Part shown: positions 13,585-25,548 of the stretch, in pieces
Numbering within the stretch: the first letter of the stretch is position 1
How the letters are laid out: each line of letters begins with the position of its first letter
Assembly: GCF_014529535.1 (NCBI RefSeq)
Contig: NW_023503416.1
Coordinates: 372,001 to 436,000 of the forward strand
Origin: Bradysia coprophila
Lineage: Eukaryota; Arthropoda; Insecta; Diptera; Sciaridae
Reading direction: 5' to 3'
DNA length: 64,000 bases
Translations under genes and position numbers: made by a program
Notes under the pieces: model-generated
What the model saw: the letters and a program-made list of their open reading frames with translations, nothing else
The model's database searches: none
Told to the model about the DNA's origin: nothing

Positions 13585-13702
13585 ATATGTTACTTCAATT
13601 GTTTTGAACATGCTTTTTGCTATATAAAGCTTTATTAGTCATAGCTTGTCGTTTATTCTTGCTGTCGTTATCGATGACAGATGACAGTTGTCTGTAACAG
13701 GG
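13585..13702 (+). repeat. Copy of a dispersed repeat family (TTACTTCAATT ... GTTATCGAtgACAGATGAC)
   Basis: This copy shows the typical order of motifs: TTACTTCAATTGTTTTGAAC, then ATGCTTTTTGCTATA, then GCTGTCGTTATCGATGACAG followed by a CTGTAACAG end. The same order recurs at 44268-44398, 55751-55850 and 54703-54830, and inverted at 3675-3800 and 4093-4160. Shorter fragments carrying GAAGTAAAAGAT lie near 11010, 48140 and 51090. It is probably a high-copy non-autonomous element; its class is not clear. Confidence 0.55.
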
Positions 13703-14543
13703 TCGATCAAATTTCTCGAAATGTAGTAAAATTCGAGAAAATTTGTGCAAATTGAAGGATTCTTTCTCAAACATAAGCTGTGTACTAAACAATATGATTT
13801 ACTACTACAGTCGTGGAAGCTTTACTGGATGTAAGCTAATAGTTATTTTCGTGCCACGGGACAAAATTACAGGAGTGACTAAAATTACCCGTCCACAACA
13901 GCACAACTTTTCATGCAAAGGACCAAAAATTACGAGAAAAATATTCTTTTTTGGAATGAACGGAAATGGAGATATGGTGAGAAACACACACGTCAACCTT
14001 GATTCCGAAAAGACAACTGATAATTAACCATCCAGTCTTAAAGTCGAAAACCTGACGTGATTTAGACTAATGACCACTTAGTATCAGAAGAGTTCCTTTA
14101 TGCCGTTCTTCAAGCTCGGAAGGTTTCACCTTTCATTTCATTTATTTCATCTTTAAAAAAAAGTTCTCTTTGACATTACCTGCGTAACTCTAGTTTGTAT
14201 TAAGTGTCCATTCAATTTTGTCTCTCACACGGAGTACTTTTTTGGTAAGAGGAAACTAAGCATTAAACAATTCAAAAGAGCTACCTTTCCACATAAATTT
14301 AAATTTCGCACTAAAATGTCAGTGAAAGGAAATCCCAGGAAAAAAAATCTAATTTGCGTGGAAAAGAGACAATAAACCAAAAAGACAGAGACAATAGGAG
14401 TGCATGGTATGAACGAAATGTCAAATATTTTTGTCAACAAACGTGCTTCAAGTGATTACTAGTGCAGAAGGAATTATATTGCAATAATTGTGAAATATTT
14501 GGTCGAACAACGAAATCAGTCTGCAGACAATCGAAACTGAACC

Positions 14544-17500
14544 ATGGAAGGACAATTCGACGATGCCCCGGATGATATGACGGAATTACCATCATATCAT
14601 AAAGAAGAAAAGGAAAGACCACCGATTGAGGTTAGCTTTTACAAGTTTTGAGTATTTTGTACGGTATCAGTCGACAATGACAAACCTTTCCTTCAGCTTT
14701 CTCCAGAATCCGAATTGAGCAAACGACTAACCGATGCCGATCTCGATGATCACTACTATTCGGATTTGGACAGTGAAGAATATGACAGCGATGATTTCGG
14801 GTATTACGATGAGCAAGATGGTCAATACCAGAAACACAGTCACAACATCTCCACCAATCAATCCCATGCGAATGTACAGTCGTCGAGCAACAAGTTGTCC
14901 TCATTCCAACCGAGCGATAAATTGTTCAAGAAATTCACGAACAAAATCAATGTGGAAAAGTATGAAGGGCCCAGGTTACCAAATCATGCCGTCAACACAT
15001 TGATGGAAAATAGTAAAAAGATGGATTCAGACCGGTATCGTTCTAAGGATAAACACGATCGAGCTACTGCTGAACAAGGTTAGTATAAAACATTCAAATC
15101 CGAGGGATTTGTCTAACAAAGACAATGTTTGCCATAGTGATGGATCCCAGAACCAGAATGATTTTATTCAAATTGATGAGTCGTGGTGCGATTAGTGAAA
15201 TCAATGGCTGTATATCAACTGGTAAAGAAGCTAATGTTTATCATGCCGTGTCCAAAGCAGATGAAGAGTATGCCATCAAAATCTATAAGACTTCCATTTT
15301 GGTGTTCAAAGATCGCGATAAATACGTTTCGGGAGAATTCCGCTTTAGACATGGCTACTGTCGTCACAATCCCCGTAAAATGGTGCGAACCTGGGCTGAA
15401 AAAGAAATGCGAAATTTAGTTCGTATGCAAAATGCCGGACTGCCAGTCCCAACACCAGTGATACTGCGTAGCCATGTTCTGGTTATGACATTCTGTGGGG
15501 AAAAAGGTTGGCCTGCTCCAAAGTTAAAAGACGTTGAAATGAGCTCGTCGAAAGCGCGAGAATTGTATCGTGATTGCGTGATTCTGATGTGGAAAATGTA
15601 CAGCAAATGCAAGTTGGTTCATGCCGATTTATCCGAATTCAATTTGTTGTATTACAACGGACAAATTGTGGTCATCGATGTGAGTCAATCGGTTGAACAC
15701 GATCATCCTCATGCGTTCGAGTTTCTGAGAAAAGATTGCACAAACATTTCGGAATTCTTCCGGAAACGCGAAGTGGCTACGATGACGGTTAAAGAGTTGT
15801 TCGACTTCATTACGGATCCGACTATAAACGACGACAATCTTGATGACTACTTGGAAACGTTATCGGAAAGAATTGCAGACCGAGACATCAATCAACTTAC
15901 CGAACAGGAAAAGGTCGACGAAGAGGTGTTCAAGAGGGCCTATATTCCCAAACGCTTGGATGAGGTAAGTCTAAAATGTGCGACTGCTAAATGATTTCTG
16001 ATTTTCGTATATCTTCATGGAATGCGTCTTCGCACAGTTCTGTGAATCATAGGTGTCAATCTGAACTTTCGTTGTCCTTGTACCACAGGAAACGATATGG
16101 CAAATTATCCATAATTCATTTTAATCGACCGATGCTATGCAATCATTCGAAATTAATCATCTCATTTCAGAGGTGAATGTCAATTACTCATAATCAGGTA
16201 CGATTAATTCAAGTCGGTGGAATTGGATTTATCGGAAATTGTTTTTTTAAATTCAAATCTTTCAGCTCTCATATTTCTGTTCTGATGAAGAGAAACAATG
16301 GGAAATTGTTTATTTCCGCTGTAAAAAGAGCGTAATCACTGTGGTGAAAGTTCGGCATTGTAAAAACTAAGGTGCTAAGATACTACCATTTCCTCAACGA
16401 CACCGAACCTTTTTTTCATGTCATATTGAAATAGATGTATTGAGGCAACATTTAAAAGACCATAGACAAAGCAGCAATCATACTCATAATTATTTGCGAC
16501 GTCTTCCTATAAGCATTTTCAACAGATGCTTAGAGTTCATCATTTGCTTTTGCCAAAAGTTTTGGCCACGCTCTCTATAACAGATTAGGTTAACCTTTGA
16601 TCTGTTTATCATCGATACAATTATCGAGTCTGAAAGTTGTTATGACTAAGCATTTTCGACAGAATATTTTCATTGATAATCGAGTCTTTTACTTGCCAGC
16701 CCGAGAGACGTACAAAATGTGTGTCTATGACAAATTATTGTTATCAACCCATGGACAATTTGAATATTTCGTCTTTTACTTGCTACCCGTGTAACGTGTA
16801 ACGTAAAAAAAAATCCGGCGCTGGCCTTTCTATTTGAATGTTGACTGAATTTTCACTGTTTTCTTGCTACGTTTCGGGGTTCCCTTCACAGCAGCTTTCC
16901 GTTTGTGCCCAAACATTCCATCAGTAGATGGCAAATTTTCATTGTAAATTTTCAATACTCGTTCAATCGAAAATTTACTGCTGTGTTGGGAAGGGATCAG
17001 TGGAAACAACTGATGATGGTTGGATCACGCTAGCCTCAGACCGCCACTGAATCCCGAGGTCGAAACAGCGTCTTGGCTTCATTATTTTTACTTTACGTGA
17101 TCGGTGAGGGAAAGCGAAGAGCTTTCTTGCTATGTTGGTTGTTGAATTTGTAAGAATTTTAACTGCTGGCTCTTTGAATTTGTAGAAATTCTGCCTTTGA
17201 ATTCATTTTGCCTTTGATTTTGTAGACATTTTACCTGTGAATTCTTGTTTACCTGTTTCATTTTTTGTTTTTGTTTTTATTTGTAAGCGTTTTGGCTGTG
17301 AATTCTTAAGAGTTTATTCGTAGGCATTTCAGCTTAAGTAGCTGAAATTTATAGGCATTTCAGCTTCTTAAATTTATAGGCATTTCAGCTCCTTTCAGTA
17401 CCTCTTTGTAGGCATTTCAGCTCTGTTATTATTTTGTTCATTCAAGTCCTTTCAAAAATCATTTCAATGTTTTTAGTCTAATAGCCTCGCGCTGTGTGTG

Positions 17501-20500
17501 AGTTCTACTGTTGCATTTAGTCCGTTCCTAAATCGTAACGTAAAAAAACCCGGCGCTGGCCTTTCTAGTTGTCATTATTTTCCTATACATACACACGACT
17601 AGCGACTAGACGTTTGCATTAAGAAAAAACATTTCCAAGGCTTCTATGGTTACTTACATACAATACAATTTTTGGGTGAACATTCTTCTATATTCTCTTA
17701 AATTTTCCTAATTACCCCGAATCTTCACAAATTTTTTCGAATTTATCCACACAAAAAAATTGGAAAAATTAAGGAAAACATGGGAAAATCAGCAAAAATA
17801 AGACAAAATAGGAGAAAAAGTTTTCTCGAAAATAAACGAACGTTTTATGTACAGAATTAGAGCAGACATTTACCACATTTTTCCATACTTTCCTAAATTC
17901 CCCGAAACGTTTTCTTGCGAAATTTCGGGAAAATGTAGGAAAATATGGTTCCATTAAAGTAGTACCTGATTCAGAGAGATGCTTTCGGAGGTGAGTAACT
18001 GCAGAGTTTTTTCCCTTTGCCTAATTCTCTGAAATTCACAAAAAAAATCGCTACGAAGAATATCTCAAAAACTATTGGCACGTGTAAATACAGCAAAAAA
18101 AATTAATTCTTTTACTAACGATTCTTCAAGTCATTCAAATTTTCAATTTATTATTGAAAAAGACAACTTAGAATTGCAAACAACATGAAAAAAACAATGT
18201 TTTTAGATTCTAAATTACAATACCGCACAATGTTGTATTTGTAACCAACGAGTAAGTTATTACCAAATGTTTGTCTGTTCAAATCAGTTCAATATTCTAT
18301 TTTATTCAGACATTACCATTTCTGAAACATTCGACAGATTAATTCGTTGATAATCAAAATTTTGCATTTTTTGTTAACTGAGACTGAGATCGGAAATCGG
18401 TTACGCCATTATATGTTTGTTTTGCAGTGGTTTTATTAGTATGACAAATGAATTATGTCGATGGCTTCAGGTTACGACAGACAATGCATGGAAAGATGTA
18501 AAAACAAGATAATAATTAAGGGGTTCTAAGTATATAAAAAAGACAAACAAATACTAAGGCGGTAATACTTACAACTTATAGTGTCAATCATTTTAACCTT
18601 CCGCATTTAACTTGTGCTAAACGAATATGAATCGAAGAGTAATGCGCCTAAAATATTCCACCGTGCTAAACGATTATCCAATCGTAACATAACGCATGGG
18701 TTGTATACTATTATATACAAATCCTCTTACGAAACGAAAACACATCACTGTCAAGGTCATCTAATCGCACAAACTAATTAAATTCTCAATTATCTCCTCT
18801 CATGTTTAACTTCAGTTACAGTCATTATGGTTATAGCGCTGAAATGGTTACATGGCTGTATACCATAATGCCATAAGTTATGTGTTTATCGACACCAATC
18901 CGACTATTGAATTTTTCTTTTAATTTCCATAATTTGTCATTTACATTATTAATTGTTTGATTTATCGATTCTTTTGGTGTTTTTCTTTCCATATTCTTCT
19001 AGCGATGATTAGACGATTAAAATGCTCGAAGCTTTGGGAATGTGTCCAGCTATGATAATATAGTCCGTTTTGTAGATCATTTCGTATCTTGTAATTGTTC
19101 AATTTAAGTGACTAGATTACCTCAGACAATTCTGTCATCTAAATACATCTAGAATGATTGTAGAAAGGGAAACAAGTGATGATTTATTGATTTAATGGGT
19201 TTGCAGGCCGTACGTAATCTGTTTGTGCAAACTAATGACTTAGTAGATTCGCTTTTTATCTAATGTTAACAATGTAAGATTAAACCAAAGTCTGATTTAA
19301 AAGCACCGTCGTCTTAACAAGAGATTCAAATACATAAAAACTTACCATTAACAAAACGATTAATTATAATATGCTCAAATTGATTCAGTAGTTTGTGGTA
19401 CGTGCCAATTAGTTCACACAAACCATTGATTACTGCTGAGTGCTAAAAACATTAATTATTGATCCACAATGTTATGGTCAAAGCAATTTCCATCAACATT
19501 ATATTTAACAGCATAACGAACGCAATGTAAACGAAAGACTTGCCATTTCCATTGAAGAAATGCATCAAGCATTAAAATTAATTGTTTTCTTCTCTCTTCG
19601 ATAAGGTCATCAACGTTGAACGTGATATCGTTAAGGCGAAAACTGGTGCTGGTGATGAATTAGTTTATACGAAAATAATTGGTCTGAATGCTGAATTGGC
19701 GGTGCAAAAAACACCGGGTCTGCTGCAGAACGAGGAAGAAATTGAGAAAATATCTGATAATTCGTCTTCAGCTAGTGGAAGTGATGAAGGTTAGTTATAC
19801 CGGTTTGGAATTCAGTTTTTTTTGTGTTGTTTTTGTTTTGATCTTTTTAAAGATTGGATTTTGTTTACAATTTTTTTTTTCTCTTCTTCCACATCGAACC
19901 GTAATGTGTTGTACATACGAAACCACTATCGTAGTCATTTTCAATTAATTTATGATAATGTGTTTCGTTTATTCATTTCTAAACACTTAAAACATTTTTG
20001 TTTAGTTCCATTTACAAGCAACATTGTCGATTTTGATTTAATTTTTGAATTTAATTTGTGAATGACTGAGAAAATTAAGTGACGTCCTACTATATCGTCG
20101 AAAAAAAATAGAACTTTGTTTGACCTTCTACATTCGAATATGTTCGATGTTGTTGTTGTCCGTGATAAACAAGATGTGTTGATCGAAATTTCATTTCGAT
20201 TATGACGGCATGACGAAGCGAGATTAGTGTTTCCGCTAATCTGATTACCGCGAATTGGGAATTTGTTTATGCATTTTCCTTTATTCTGAAATGGCGCAAC
20301 TTATTTTGTAGGGTATTTTTTGTTGGATTCTAGCGGCGTTTCTAATGGAATAAAACTACGTTCTGTCTTCGCTATATTTCGGGCATTGTTGAGGCAGAAT
20401 TCTTCAGAATTTTCTTATTAGCACTTGTTTACAAAACCATCAAACCATCTAGAAACGCCGCTAGAATCCGACAAAGATACCCTACAATTTCTGCATCATC

Positions 20501-23500
20501 GGCGAATAAACTCGAACACACATGACGCAACTTATTACACGAACAAGATCGATTGCATCGAAGTAAATGGGCGTCGATCGAAACGGACATGAGTAATTAT
20601 CTAAAAAAAATTCTAAATCTCGTTTTCTATGATAATTGTACCGCTATCAATGTTATTTGTTAAAGCGATCACACGGTTGGTTTGAAACGAGATTAAATAG
20701 GGAACGCCGGCCACAAAGATTTTTTTTTTCATATTATTAATCAGTGATGGACAAGAACGTCACACAAGAAAAAATCAGACCTAACGGCTGGACCGTTTCT
20801 GAGAACCAGCAGCTGTGTCGTCCACGGCCGATAGAGTAGCAGTTAATTCTGACTTGTATTGGGATCGGTAGCGGGACTAATTCTAAAACTTTTTATTTAA
20901 AAAAAAATCACATTGGAACTTCTGGTTAGGCAGCTGTAGCCCCAAGTAGTCGACAAATCATGATTTTCAATGGGCGATATCTTCGAAAGGAAGCAACCGT
21001 GGAAGTTTCGGATTGTTGATATGGAGAGAGGGTTACAAGCCCAATCCTAATTTTAGACGAAACCAGAATTTCCGCATAAGCCCAATAGTGACACCTACAC
21101 CAAAATCAGTCATATCTGACTTCTTCGACACTCAATTGTTGTCTATTAACACGAAAAAATCATTCAAGAACAAAGGACACGAAGTAGCTGAGTTACAATT
21201 TCAAAATTTAAGATTCGTTTGTAAATTTCGTCGTAGAGCGATCTCGCTACAAAAATCTAACAAAAACGGTACGCGTCGCGATCGTCGCGTATAATGTTTG
21301 GTATCGTTACAAAGCTTAAGCGTAGGGCTAAGCAACTGTACATATTTTGATTTAAAAAAAATTACGTTGGCCATTATAGACAACATCTAAAAAATCAGTT
21401 ACTAGTGGTGGATAGGGCTTGTAGCCCTCTGTCCATATCAACAATCCGAAACTTCCACTGTTGCTTCCTTTCGAAGATATCGCCCATTGAAAATCGTGAT
21501 TTTTCTACTACTTGGGGCTACAGCTGCCCAACCAGATGTTCCAATGTGATTTTTTTAAATAAAAAATCTTAGAATTAATTCCGCTACCGATCCCAATATA
21601 AGTCAGAATTAACCTCCACTCCACCGGTGTTCTTATCCATCACTGATTAATAATATAAAAAAAAATTATTGGTGGTCGGCGTTCCCTATTTAATCTCGTT
21701 TCAAACCAACCGTGATCAAGTTACACTCAACTGGTAGAAATATTTAAATTCACTTTTTAGCGTTAAAAATGCATACAGATGAATACAGGTCAAATATTCT
21801 GCTACAAAGTGTTATGTTGTCCCAATACGTTTGTCAATAATTTTCTTCTCAATTTTTTTGCAAAACCTGTTCGGCAATTTTCTCATTGACTGCTCACGAT
21901 GTTTGTACTTTTAATAAACAAACTATGCATTTTGCGCCATCCATAGACTATAAACTAAAGAATTTTATCGATACTGCACTGCGTGCTGTATCACCTGCAT
22001 CACACTCTTGTACATTTGTGTTTGTGTTTTATGCGAATTTAATTCAAGTTTGGAATTTTTATGGTCTCACTGAATTATGTTACTATATTGATTATGAAAC
22101 GTTTTCAGCCTTAACATTCATTCGAACTGAACAAAACGAGTCGCGTAATTGCAACTAAAACGGATAAGACTGGTAACAAGTTAGCAGTCTTTCTTAATTT
22201 AACCCTGAAAGCAACGACAAAGTAGTTCTATTACCTTTCATCTTTTGGATGACCAAGACATCTATTTGATATTGAGATTCGTTCGTTGATTTTATGAGTT
22301 TATTGTCCACTGGAACAGTTTCACTAGATACAATTCATTACATCAGAAATCATGTGCTTTTAAGGATGGACATCAATTTATGTCGACATTTTTTTTTTGC
22401 TCGACCGACTGACTCGGTCAAACATTTTCTATGCATAAAATATATTTTTGTTTTATTTTTTCTGTTTACGCAGCAAATAAAAAATTTTTGTTGTGATTAA
22501 TGTGCGACGTTGATTTCATAGTACGTGAGAAACAAATGTTTTTTTCTTCAGCATTTCATCTGAATTTGATGATCGATCAAAATTTTTAAGAGACCTCAGT
22601 TCAGTGATACTGCATACTGCAGGGTCGACTACTGATAAGTATTTATTTTGTCACTCGCTTCCTTAAAATGATTAGCAACAGCAATCATTTACATAAAATG
22701 TATGTCTGCGGCATTGATTTTTGTTTTAGCAAAAAAAAGAAGATCTTTACTCTATCAACATATGATTTACTAATTAGAAATATCGCGAAAACAATAAATG
22801 CATTTTAATGAATTAATCTTGACTCTCTTCCAGCAGAATATGAATCAGAATAATATTTCGATTAATTGCGGTTTGCTCACTAAAGTTTTAATTGGGTTCA
22901 TTTGTAGACACTTTTAATCACCGCATTTGAAGCGACATTTTTGTATAATGGGAATATATAATAGACCGTCGGTAGATTTATTCAGACTACGTCAGAATTC
23001 AGAGTCGAAGCGACAAGGTTTCCGTCAATTGTGAAAACATTATCTTCTTATTAAATTGATTTCTATTTCAAATACTCCATCTCCCCCATATAAAGCTACT
23101 AATTTCCAATGTCCGTGTCATGATGCCAATCGTTGACATCAAAAAGAAGAAGTTTTTCTTCCTCATTTGAACAATTACGATTGAGTTAAAAAAATCTTCA
23201 GTCCCAACAGTACTGACAGTTCACATATGCGTTGTTTTTCCTTCAGCTAGTTCATATTGTACGTTAGAGTGTTCTGCATTAATCGTACTCGACAGCTCGA
23301 TAAGCTCAAATCAAACTAAGTTACATGACTGAAGACAAATCAGCTGATTCTAGTGATGCCTCCTGAACTTCTAAAATATGAGCATCTCTCAACATGGTAG
23401 CACTGAAGCGAACACATGATATTGTAACATTGTATCGGAGATTTTACTTTATGTAACCAGATAATTTGTCTCTGGATGTGTACCCCTCAACGAACAATTA

Positions 23501-25334
23501 AAATTTCATTTGCATACATAGTCATAACATTCAAAGTCCATGATTTGTTCTTTGATACTACCGCCTACAAATGTGAGCTATAATAAATTGTAGAGCCATA
23601 CGAACAAAGCTTGATAATTATTTATAAAGTTGCAAGTTGCAACAATAATTTTAATAATTTTTTTTTAACATGAAAAATTGAGTAAATTACAAAAACCATT
23701 TGCTTCTCTATCTAGAATTTTGATAAAACAGTACGTTGTTTATGTATGATATTCGAAGCAGTGCCTATTTAAATGAAATTTACTAAATAATTAGTCGGTC
23801 TTAGAGGATACTCTAAAGATAATTGTCTTCGTTGCTTAGTCAATGAGTTTCCAATGGTCATTAAATTAGAGTTACGGGAGGCTTCAAAACAGAAGCACAA
23901 ATCCACATCTAAGATCCTTTATTTCCTTACCTTGATTCCTTTATCAGGAAAAATTTCCAGTTTCTAGTAAGGAGTTGTTAAGGCATTTTCCTTCTACAGA
24001 TGTAGGTGCAAAACGTAAGGCTGATAAAAAGCGGATAATACCCTACGTCAGCCTCGGGTGCTATACCACCCAAATTCCATTGATCACAGTCGAACAGGTT
24101 GTATTCGAATACTTCACACGTGCGCTTTCCAACCCTTTGTCCGCTATTATCGTTAAATTTGTTGAAAGTAAAATCGACGAAAATATCCCCTGGCTGGAAG
24201 ATTTTATTAAATTGTTAATCGGCTCGTGATTGAATCTACAAAACCGACACAAAGCTAATGGTTTTTTGTAATTCAACACAATAGACTATTCGTTAAATGA
24301 TATAATTGAATACTTTAGGATTTGTTCACTATAAGGGAAATGATGGTAGTAAGAATGTCGTTTTATTGCTACCAAGACCTTCAAGAAATTATTATTCTTT
24401 TAACCAACCATATTCTGCTGACAATTAACCATTCACAATAAACTTAACGCACCATCGGTGAACAACTGCGAAAGTTGTTGCCCTTGACTTATCTCTGTAG
24501 AATCTAATGTTTTCTATTCTGTAATCCATAATTATAAACTCAGTACAACAAGTCTTTATTGTTAAAAATTAATTTTCCACGACAAGACAATCGCATCGGT
24601 TAATCACTAATTAAAAGTAAAATTTGTTTATTCGCACTGGTAACTCTTTTAAACACTTAATGTTTCTACAACAGTCGAACTGTGTTTTTCGTAGGAAAAC
24701 TTTTTTCTGTTTATGTTATGCGATCTTGTTTTTCGTTTGGCTTATTAATTATTTTGTATTATAAGCGAAACTCGTAATCGTTTCTTTTAAACTTTAAAAA
24801 ATGTTTACATAAATCATATCGTCTGTTGTCTGTTTGCGTTAATAAAATGTATAAACGGTGTTGTCTCCAAATTAATTACGTTGACAACTATAAATGAAAT
24901 TATAGTTGACGTTTTCTACGGTTCTTCATTATTTTTTAATTAATGATAATGAATTCAGCAAGCATCATGTCTCTGCATAGACGATTGGTTTCATCTTCTT
25001 TTTTTTGTAAAAAAAATAGAAAAAAATAATTTGTGAACAACGTATACGTAACCATCCATCCCATCCATGTTATTTCTGAGAATCGTAGACGATGTTCAGT
25101 TTGTTGATTAATTTTCGATTTTATTTTTTTCACTTTACAGAAACATGTTCCGATGTTGATGATGATACGAATAACAGTAAGTTCAAGGATAGTGCTCGCC
25201 CGCGTGACGAATCACCGGAGAGTAAAAAAAATCGTAAGAAAGCAGTCAAAGAAGCGCAGGCCGAAAAACGTAAACAGAAGTTGAAGAAACATGTTAAGAA
25301 ACGTAAAGAGAAACTTGGAACGAAAAAGAAATAA
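14544..25334 (+). CDS. RIOK1: RIO-type atypical serine kinase RIOK1
   Basis: RIOK1 is a kinase/ATPase that acts late in cytoplasmic maturation of the 40S ribosomal subunit. Exons: 14544-14630, 14697-15078, 15138-15964, 19606-19789, 25141-25334, giving 557 residues (human about 568). The acidic N-terminal part is rich in Asp, Ser and Tyr. The RIO domain carries the nucleotide loop [11 protein letters not shown], the hallmark [13 protein letters not shown], the catalytic [12 protein letters not shown] (His-x-Asp ... Asn) and the metal-binding [14 protein letters not shown]. The C-terminal tail ends in the conserved basic stretch [12 protein letters not shown]. The join at 15078/15138 was chosen because it restores the conserved [10 protein letters not shown]; the in-frame ATG at 15125 lies in the intron. 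Introns 3 (3.6 kb) and 4 (5.4 kb) are full of repeats. Poly(A) signal AATAAA at 25403-25408. Confidence 0.96.
15965..19605 (+). other. RIOK1 intron 3 (3.6 kb)
   Basis: The donor is GAG|GTAAGT and the acceptor lies in a pyrimidine stretch ending in ATAAG before GTCATCAAC. It holds the direct-repeat element at 16798-17567 and a run of TTTTCC/GGAAAA-rich degenerate inverted sequence at 17690-17955. From 17960 to 19600 I see only AT-rich sequence without features. Confidence 0.8.
16798..17567. repeat. 770-bp block bounded by 33-35-bp direct repeats, with internal tandem motif
   Basis: The two ends (16798-16832 and 17535-17567) share GTAACGTAAAAAAA and CCGGCGCTGGCCTTTCTA with only one or two differences. 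Between them the motif TAGGCATTTCAGCT occurs four times (17321, 17352, 17377, 17409), next to looser copies of a TTTGAATT...TTTTGCCT theme from 17150 on. The block may be a small terminal-direct-repeat element, or two insertions of one short element. It has no coding frame of note. Confidence 0.5.
20308..20485. mobile_element. Small inverted-repeat element (~178 bp)
   Basis: The left arm starts GTAGGGTATTTTTTGTTGGA and continues with TTCTAGCGGCGTTTCT; the right arm is its inverted copy with a few changes. The arms are about 40 bp and the interior about 100 bp, with no coding frame. I could not define a clear target-site duplication. Confidence 0.65.
20668..21718. mobile_element. Fold-back element with arms of more than 300 bp
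   Basis: The left arm (about 20668-21050) and right arm (about 21408-21718) are inverted copies of each other. Both hold GGTTGGTTTGAAACGAGATT at the outer end and ATTGTTGATATGGA near the inner end, with scattered differences and small indels. The unpaired middle is about 360 bp. The one open frame inside (21013-21294, 93 codons) crosses from arm into loop and has no family resemblance. Long arms around a short unique centre are typical of fold-back or non-autonomous DNA transposons. Confidence 0.75.
23936..24229 (+). CDS. Unrecognised coding-like frame inside RIOK1 intron 4
   Basis: A frame stays open from just after a TGA at 23933 to a TGA at 24227-24229, about 97 codons. It has no ATG near its start, but a CAG at 23958-23960 could be a splice acceptor. 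Codon use is mixed and GC-ended codons are frequent (CCC TAC GTC AGC CTC GGG TGC), unlike the flanking intron. The predicted peptide has a basic part with [11 protein letters not shown] and then an alternating hydrophobic part ending in [16 protein letters not shown] do not recognise it. It could be an alternative exon of RIOK1, an exon of a nested gene or a transposon remnant. An AATAAA follows at about 24437. Confidence 0.35.
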   Translation, partial: FLYQEKFPVSSKELLRHFPSTDVGAKRKADKKRIIPYVSLGCYTTQIPLITVEQVVFEYFTRALSNPLSAIIVKFVESKIDENIPWLEDFIKLLIGS

Positions 25335-25548
25335 TTTATTTGGAAGAAAGCTTTTGTTTTTTTTTCTCGTCATAAAATGTTGGATTTTAATTAGCTGTTG
25401 GTAATAAAACAAAACAATTTAAATTTTAAACCAAGTACAAAATTTATTTTTGTAATTTTACCTATTTTGTTGTTACATTTTACACACATAAAAAAATCTA
25501 TCACATAACAGTTGCGTTCTACTTTCTAATTGCGACACAAACGGCAGC
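25335..25548. terminator. Convergent 3' ends of RIOK1 and the ABCG gene
   Basis: Only 214 bp separate the two stop codons. The RIOK1 poly(A) signal AATAAA is at 25403-25408 (+). A poly(A) signal for the ABCG gene, read on the minus strand, is at about 25442-25447. The two transcripts therefore probably end within tens of bases of each other or overlap slightly. Confidence 0.6.

Larger units (their letters stand above)
10269..14543. other. Intergenic region between G alpha and RIOK1
   Basis: The first part is probably the 3' UTR of the G alpha gene, since an AATAAA stands at 10775-10780. Two copies of one inverted-repeat element lie at about 10549-10681 and 11247-11408, and a copy of a dispersed repeat at 13585-13702. 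Weak direct repeats occur at 12825-12880 (GGCGTGAATA twice) and at 12997 and 13187 (GTAACGTAGCAGCA twice). A 59-codon coding-like frame at 12281-12460 is listed separately. Nothing else was recognised. Confidence 0.6.
19790..25140 (+). other. RIOK1 intron 4 (5.4 kb)
   Basis: The donor is G|GTTAGT and the acceptor CACTTTACAG|AAACATG. It contains a small inverted-repeat element at 20308-20485, a 1-kb fold-back element at 20668-21718 and the unrecognised coding-like frame at 23936-24229. The stretches 21720-23935 and 24230-25140 show nothing else that I can support. Confidence 0.8.

Noticed and set aside
15125-15137. ATG at 15125 as an alternative start of the RIO kinase domain
   Set aside because: It lies in a 59-bp intron; joining 15078 to 15138 restores the conserved [10 protein letters not shown] and keeps frame with the upstream exons.
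21013-21294. 93-codon frame in the fold-back element as a transposase
   Set aside because: It spans arm and loop of the fold-back, has no catalytic motif and no family resemblance.
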